In this document: positions 55,371 to 56,989 of the stretch, piece after piece | Layout: each line of letters starts with the position of its first letter | How positions within the stretch are numbered: position 1 is the first letter of the stretch | NCBI GenBank assembly: GCA_014859305.1 | Contig: JACUUM010000006.1 | Span: forward strand, 1 to 56,989 | Direction: 5' to 3' | DNA: 56,989 nt | Source of the DNA: Coriobacteriia bacterium | GTDB taxonomy: Bacteria > Actinomycetota > Coriobacteriia > Anaerosomatales > Kmv31 | Made by a program: the position numbers and the translations under genes | The notes under the pieces: generated by a model | Databases searched by the model: none | Seen by the model: the letters and a program-made list of their open reading frames with translations, nothing else | What the model was told of the DNA's origin: nothing

Positions 55371-56863
55371 GGCAGCGCTCCGAACGCCGGCGCCACGGCT
55401 TCGCGTGCCCAGGACAGGGGGCTGAACGGGGCGCCGGCGAGGATCCCGGCCGCGAGCGCCAGCGCGGCGGTCAGCAGTATCGGCACGAGGAGGCGCCAGT
55501 CGCTCTCCAGCCCGCGCCGGCGCGGGAGGTCCTCGGCGGGCGGACGGAAGAAGGCGGCGCCGACGATCGGGAGGAGGTACACGGCTGAGAGCAGGCCGGA
55601 GGTGGCCAGCAGCACGACGACCCACGCCGCGCCCGAGGAGGCGCCTCCGGCGGAGAGCACGTACTTCGTGGCGAAGCCCGCGCCCGGCGGGATCCCCATG
55701 ATGCCGAGCGAGGCGAGCGTGAAGGCGGTCATCGTCACGGGCATGCGACGGCCCACGCCGCCGAGCTCGCTCACCTTGTAGACGTGCAGCGTCTCGGCCA
55801 GCGAGCCGGCGGTGAAGAACAGCGTGATCTTCATGAGCGCGTGGTGCGCGAGGTGCGCGACCGCCGCCGTGGCGGCGGCGGCGCCGGGCAGCGCGACGCC
55901 GAGCACGATGTAGGAGAGCTGCCCCACGGTCGAGAAGGCCAGCCGGCGCTTCAGGTCGTCCTGGGCCATGGCGCGCACGGAGGCGAACACGATCGTGAAG
56001 GCGGCGGCTGCCGCCAGGGGGCCGGTGACGCCGAGCTCGGCCGCCCGAGCGGAGCCGTAGACCTCCAGCACGAGGCGCACGATCGCGAAGGCACCGGCCT
56101 TGACGACCGCGACGGCGTGGAGCAGCGCGCTCACCGGCGCCGGCGCGACCATCGCCTGGGGCAGCCACCCGTGCAGCGGGAACACGGCGGCCTTCACCGC
56201 GAAGCCGGCCGCCAGGAGCGCGAAGATCGCTACCAGCGGGCCGCGCGCCCCCTCCACTCCCGCCAGAGAGCCGCCGGGCACGAACGGGACCGCACCGGCC
56301 ACCGCGTAGAGCCACACGGTACCGGCGAGCAGGGCGCCGCCGGCCCCTATCGCGTAGCGCAGGTAGACCCTGCCGGCCCGCAACGCCTCCGGGGTCCCGG
56401 AGTGAGCGACGAGCGGCCAGGTCGCCAGCGTGAGCACCTCGTAGGCGATCAGGAGCGTGAGCAGGTTCGCCGCGAGCGCCACCCCGATCGCAGACGCGAT
56501 GCACAGCGCGAAGAAGCCGAAGAACCGTCCCCGGTCGCGGCCGTGCTCCATGTACCCGATCGCGTACACCGTCGTCACGAGCCACAACCCTGACGCTACG
56601 GCGGCGAACGTCAGCCCCAGCGGGTCCGCGCGCAGCGCGAGCTCGAGGCCCGGTCCGAGCTGTGGGACCAGGGGCGCCGAGACGCGGGCGGCGTCGCCCG
56701 CCGCCGCGGCCGACAGCAGCGCCGCCACGGAGGCCGCCGTGAGCGTCGCGCCAAGGAGGTTCGCCGCGTCGCGGAGGCGGGCGCGGCCCTCCCCGGCTGC
56801 CATCGAGCCCGCGGCGGTGGCGGCGGGCAGGGCCACCGCGGCGATCAGGGCGGCGACGGTCAT
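55367..56863 (-). CDS. proton-conducting membrane transporter, MrpD/NuoM-like subunit
   Basis: 498 residues with about 14 membrane segments. Family motifs are strong: FGFFALCIASAIGVALAANL, LLIAYEVLTLATWPLVAHSG (near 140), KAAVFPLHGWLPQAMVAPAP with the key lysine (near 225), FSTVGQLSYIVLGVAL (near 300) and AHHALMKITLFFTAGS (near 345). It is a paralogue of the downstream subunit, as is usual for Mrp or hydrogenase-4-type modules. The ATG at 56863 overlaps the stop of the upstream partial gene, so the operon is read from beyond the right edge. The frame is open further upstream, but that stretch is another gene's end. Confidence 0.88.
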   Translation of the reverse strand: MTVAALIAAVALPAATAAGSMAAGEGRARLRDAANLLGATLTAASVAALLSAAAAGDAARVSAPLVPQLGPGLELALRADPLGLTFAAVASGLWLVTTVYAIGYMEHGRDRGRFFGFFALCIASAIGVALAANLLTLLIAYEVLTLATWPLVAHSGTPEALRAGRVYLRYAIGAGGALLAGTVWLYAVAGAVPFVPGGSLAGVEGARGPLVAIFALLAAGFAVKAAVFPLHGWLPQAMVAPAPVSALLHAVAVVKAGAFAIVRLVLEVYGSARAAELGVTGPLAAAAAFTIVFASVRAMAQDDLKRRLAFSTVGQLSYIVLGVALPGAAAATAAVAHLAHHALMKITLFFTAGSLAETLHVYKVSELGGVGRRMPVTMTAFTLASLGIMGIPPGAGFATKYVLSAGGASSGAAWVVVLLATSGLLSAVYLLPIVGAAFFRPPAEDLPRRRGLESDWRLLVPILLTAALALAAGILAGAPFSPLSWAREAVAPAFGALP

Positions 56864-56989
56864 CGGACCGCTCCCGAGACCAGCGCCCCGACCTCGAGCA
56901 GCCGCAGCGGGACGGCCGTGCCCAGACCCAGCGCCAGAGACGCCACCGCGAGCGTGAGCGGCACCCAATCCAGCGCCGCGGCGACGGGC
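56860..56989 (-). CDS. 3' end of a further membrane subunit, cut by the window
   Basis: The last 43 codons of a minus-strand gene (LDWVPLTLAVASLALGLGT, then AVPLRLLEVGALVSGAVR), ending in a TGA that overlaps the next ATG. One hydrophobic segment is visible. By context it is another subunit of the proton-conducting module. Too short to classify. Confidence 0.6.
   Translation of the reverse strand, partial: PVAAALDWVPLTLAVASLALGLGTAVPLRLLEVGALVSGAVR

Overview
The window is GC-rich DNA, densely packed, with many ATGA or GTGA stop/start overlaps and several promoters whose -10 hexamer lies only a few bases before the start codon (probable leaderless mRNAs). The gene set (SecA, RF2, FtsEX, RNase R, SmpB/tmRNA, a two-gene SufCB iron-sulfur system, a group 3 [NiFe] hydrogenase with HdrA/MvhD parts, DUF1540 and GYD proteins, a consensus LexA box of the Bacillus/actinobacterial type) suggests an anaerobic, high-GC Gram-positive bacterium, most likely of the Actinomycetota and perhaps near the Coriobacteriia. 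This placement is an inference from gene content and composition only.

Layout. 1-3.2 kb: the 3' part of a STAND/TPR/BTAD transcription factor whose base composition changes inside the gene, then a leader with a candidate structured RNA and a strong hairpin. 3.2-10 kb: secA, prfB, a PHP phosphatase and a split transketolase. 10-13 kb: what looks like a deletion scar joining the head of a MerR regulator to the tail of a KaiC-like ATPase, followed by a GAF/PP2C phosphatase. 13-20.5 kb: ftsE-ftsX-ctpA, a small acidic protein on the minus strand, rnr and a CLC channel with CBS domains. 20.5-28.3 kb: sufC-sufB (minus), an M42 aminopeptidase, smpB, a lipoprotein, a cyclase pair (minus), ssrA (tmRNA), a diguanylate cyclase and a small membrane exporter. 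28.3-34.2 kb: an SOS-regulated UvrD-type helicase (minus), a UroD-like protein with a membrane partner, GYD and DUF1540 proteins and a glycosyltransferase.

34.3-44.9 kb is one long chemosensory operon: DUF4388, cheR-TPR, cheY, a PilB/GspE-like protein with a broken Walker A motif, two cheW, an MCP without a sensor domain, a cheA-REC hybrid and cheB. No flagellar gene is present, and the PilB-like member suggests that the pathway serves type IV pili or another surface or developmental output. 45.1-49.8 kb holds a trimeric [NiFe] hydrogenase whose electron-transfer subunit fuses a degenerate HdrA-like part, two ferredoxin clusters and MvhD, plus an unknown 81-residue protein and, on the opposite strand, a maturation protease.

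49.9-53 kb: murI, a metallo-beta-lactamase-fold protein, rph and rdgB. 53.1-53.6 kb: tRNA-Pro, -Gly, -Arg and -His with visible promoters and a terminator. 53.6-57 kb (minus): two full and one partial subunit of a NuoL/M/N or Mrp-type proton-conducting membrane module that continues beyond the window.

The most unusual items are the degenerate PilB-like protein in the chemosensory operon, the MerR/KaiC scar, the HdrA-MvhD fusion hydrogenase, the LexA box placed over the helicase -35, and the structured leader upstream of secA.
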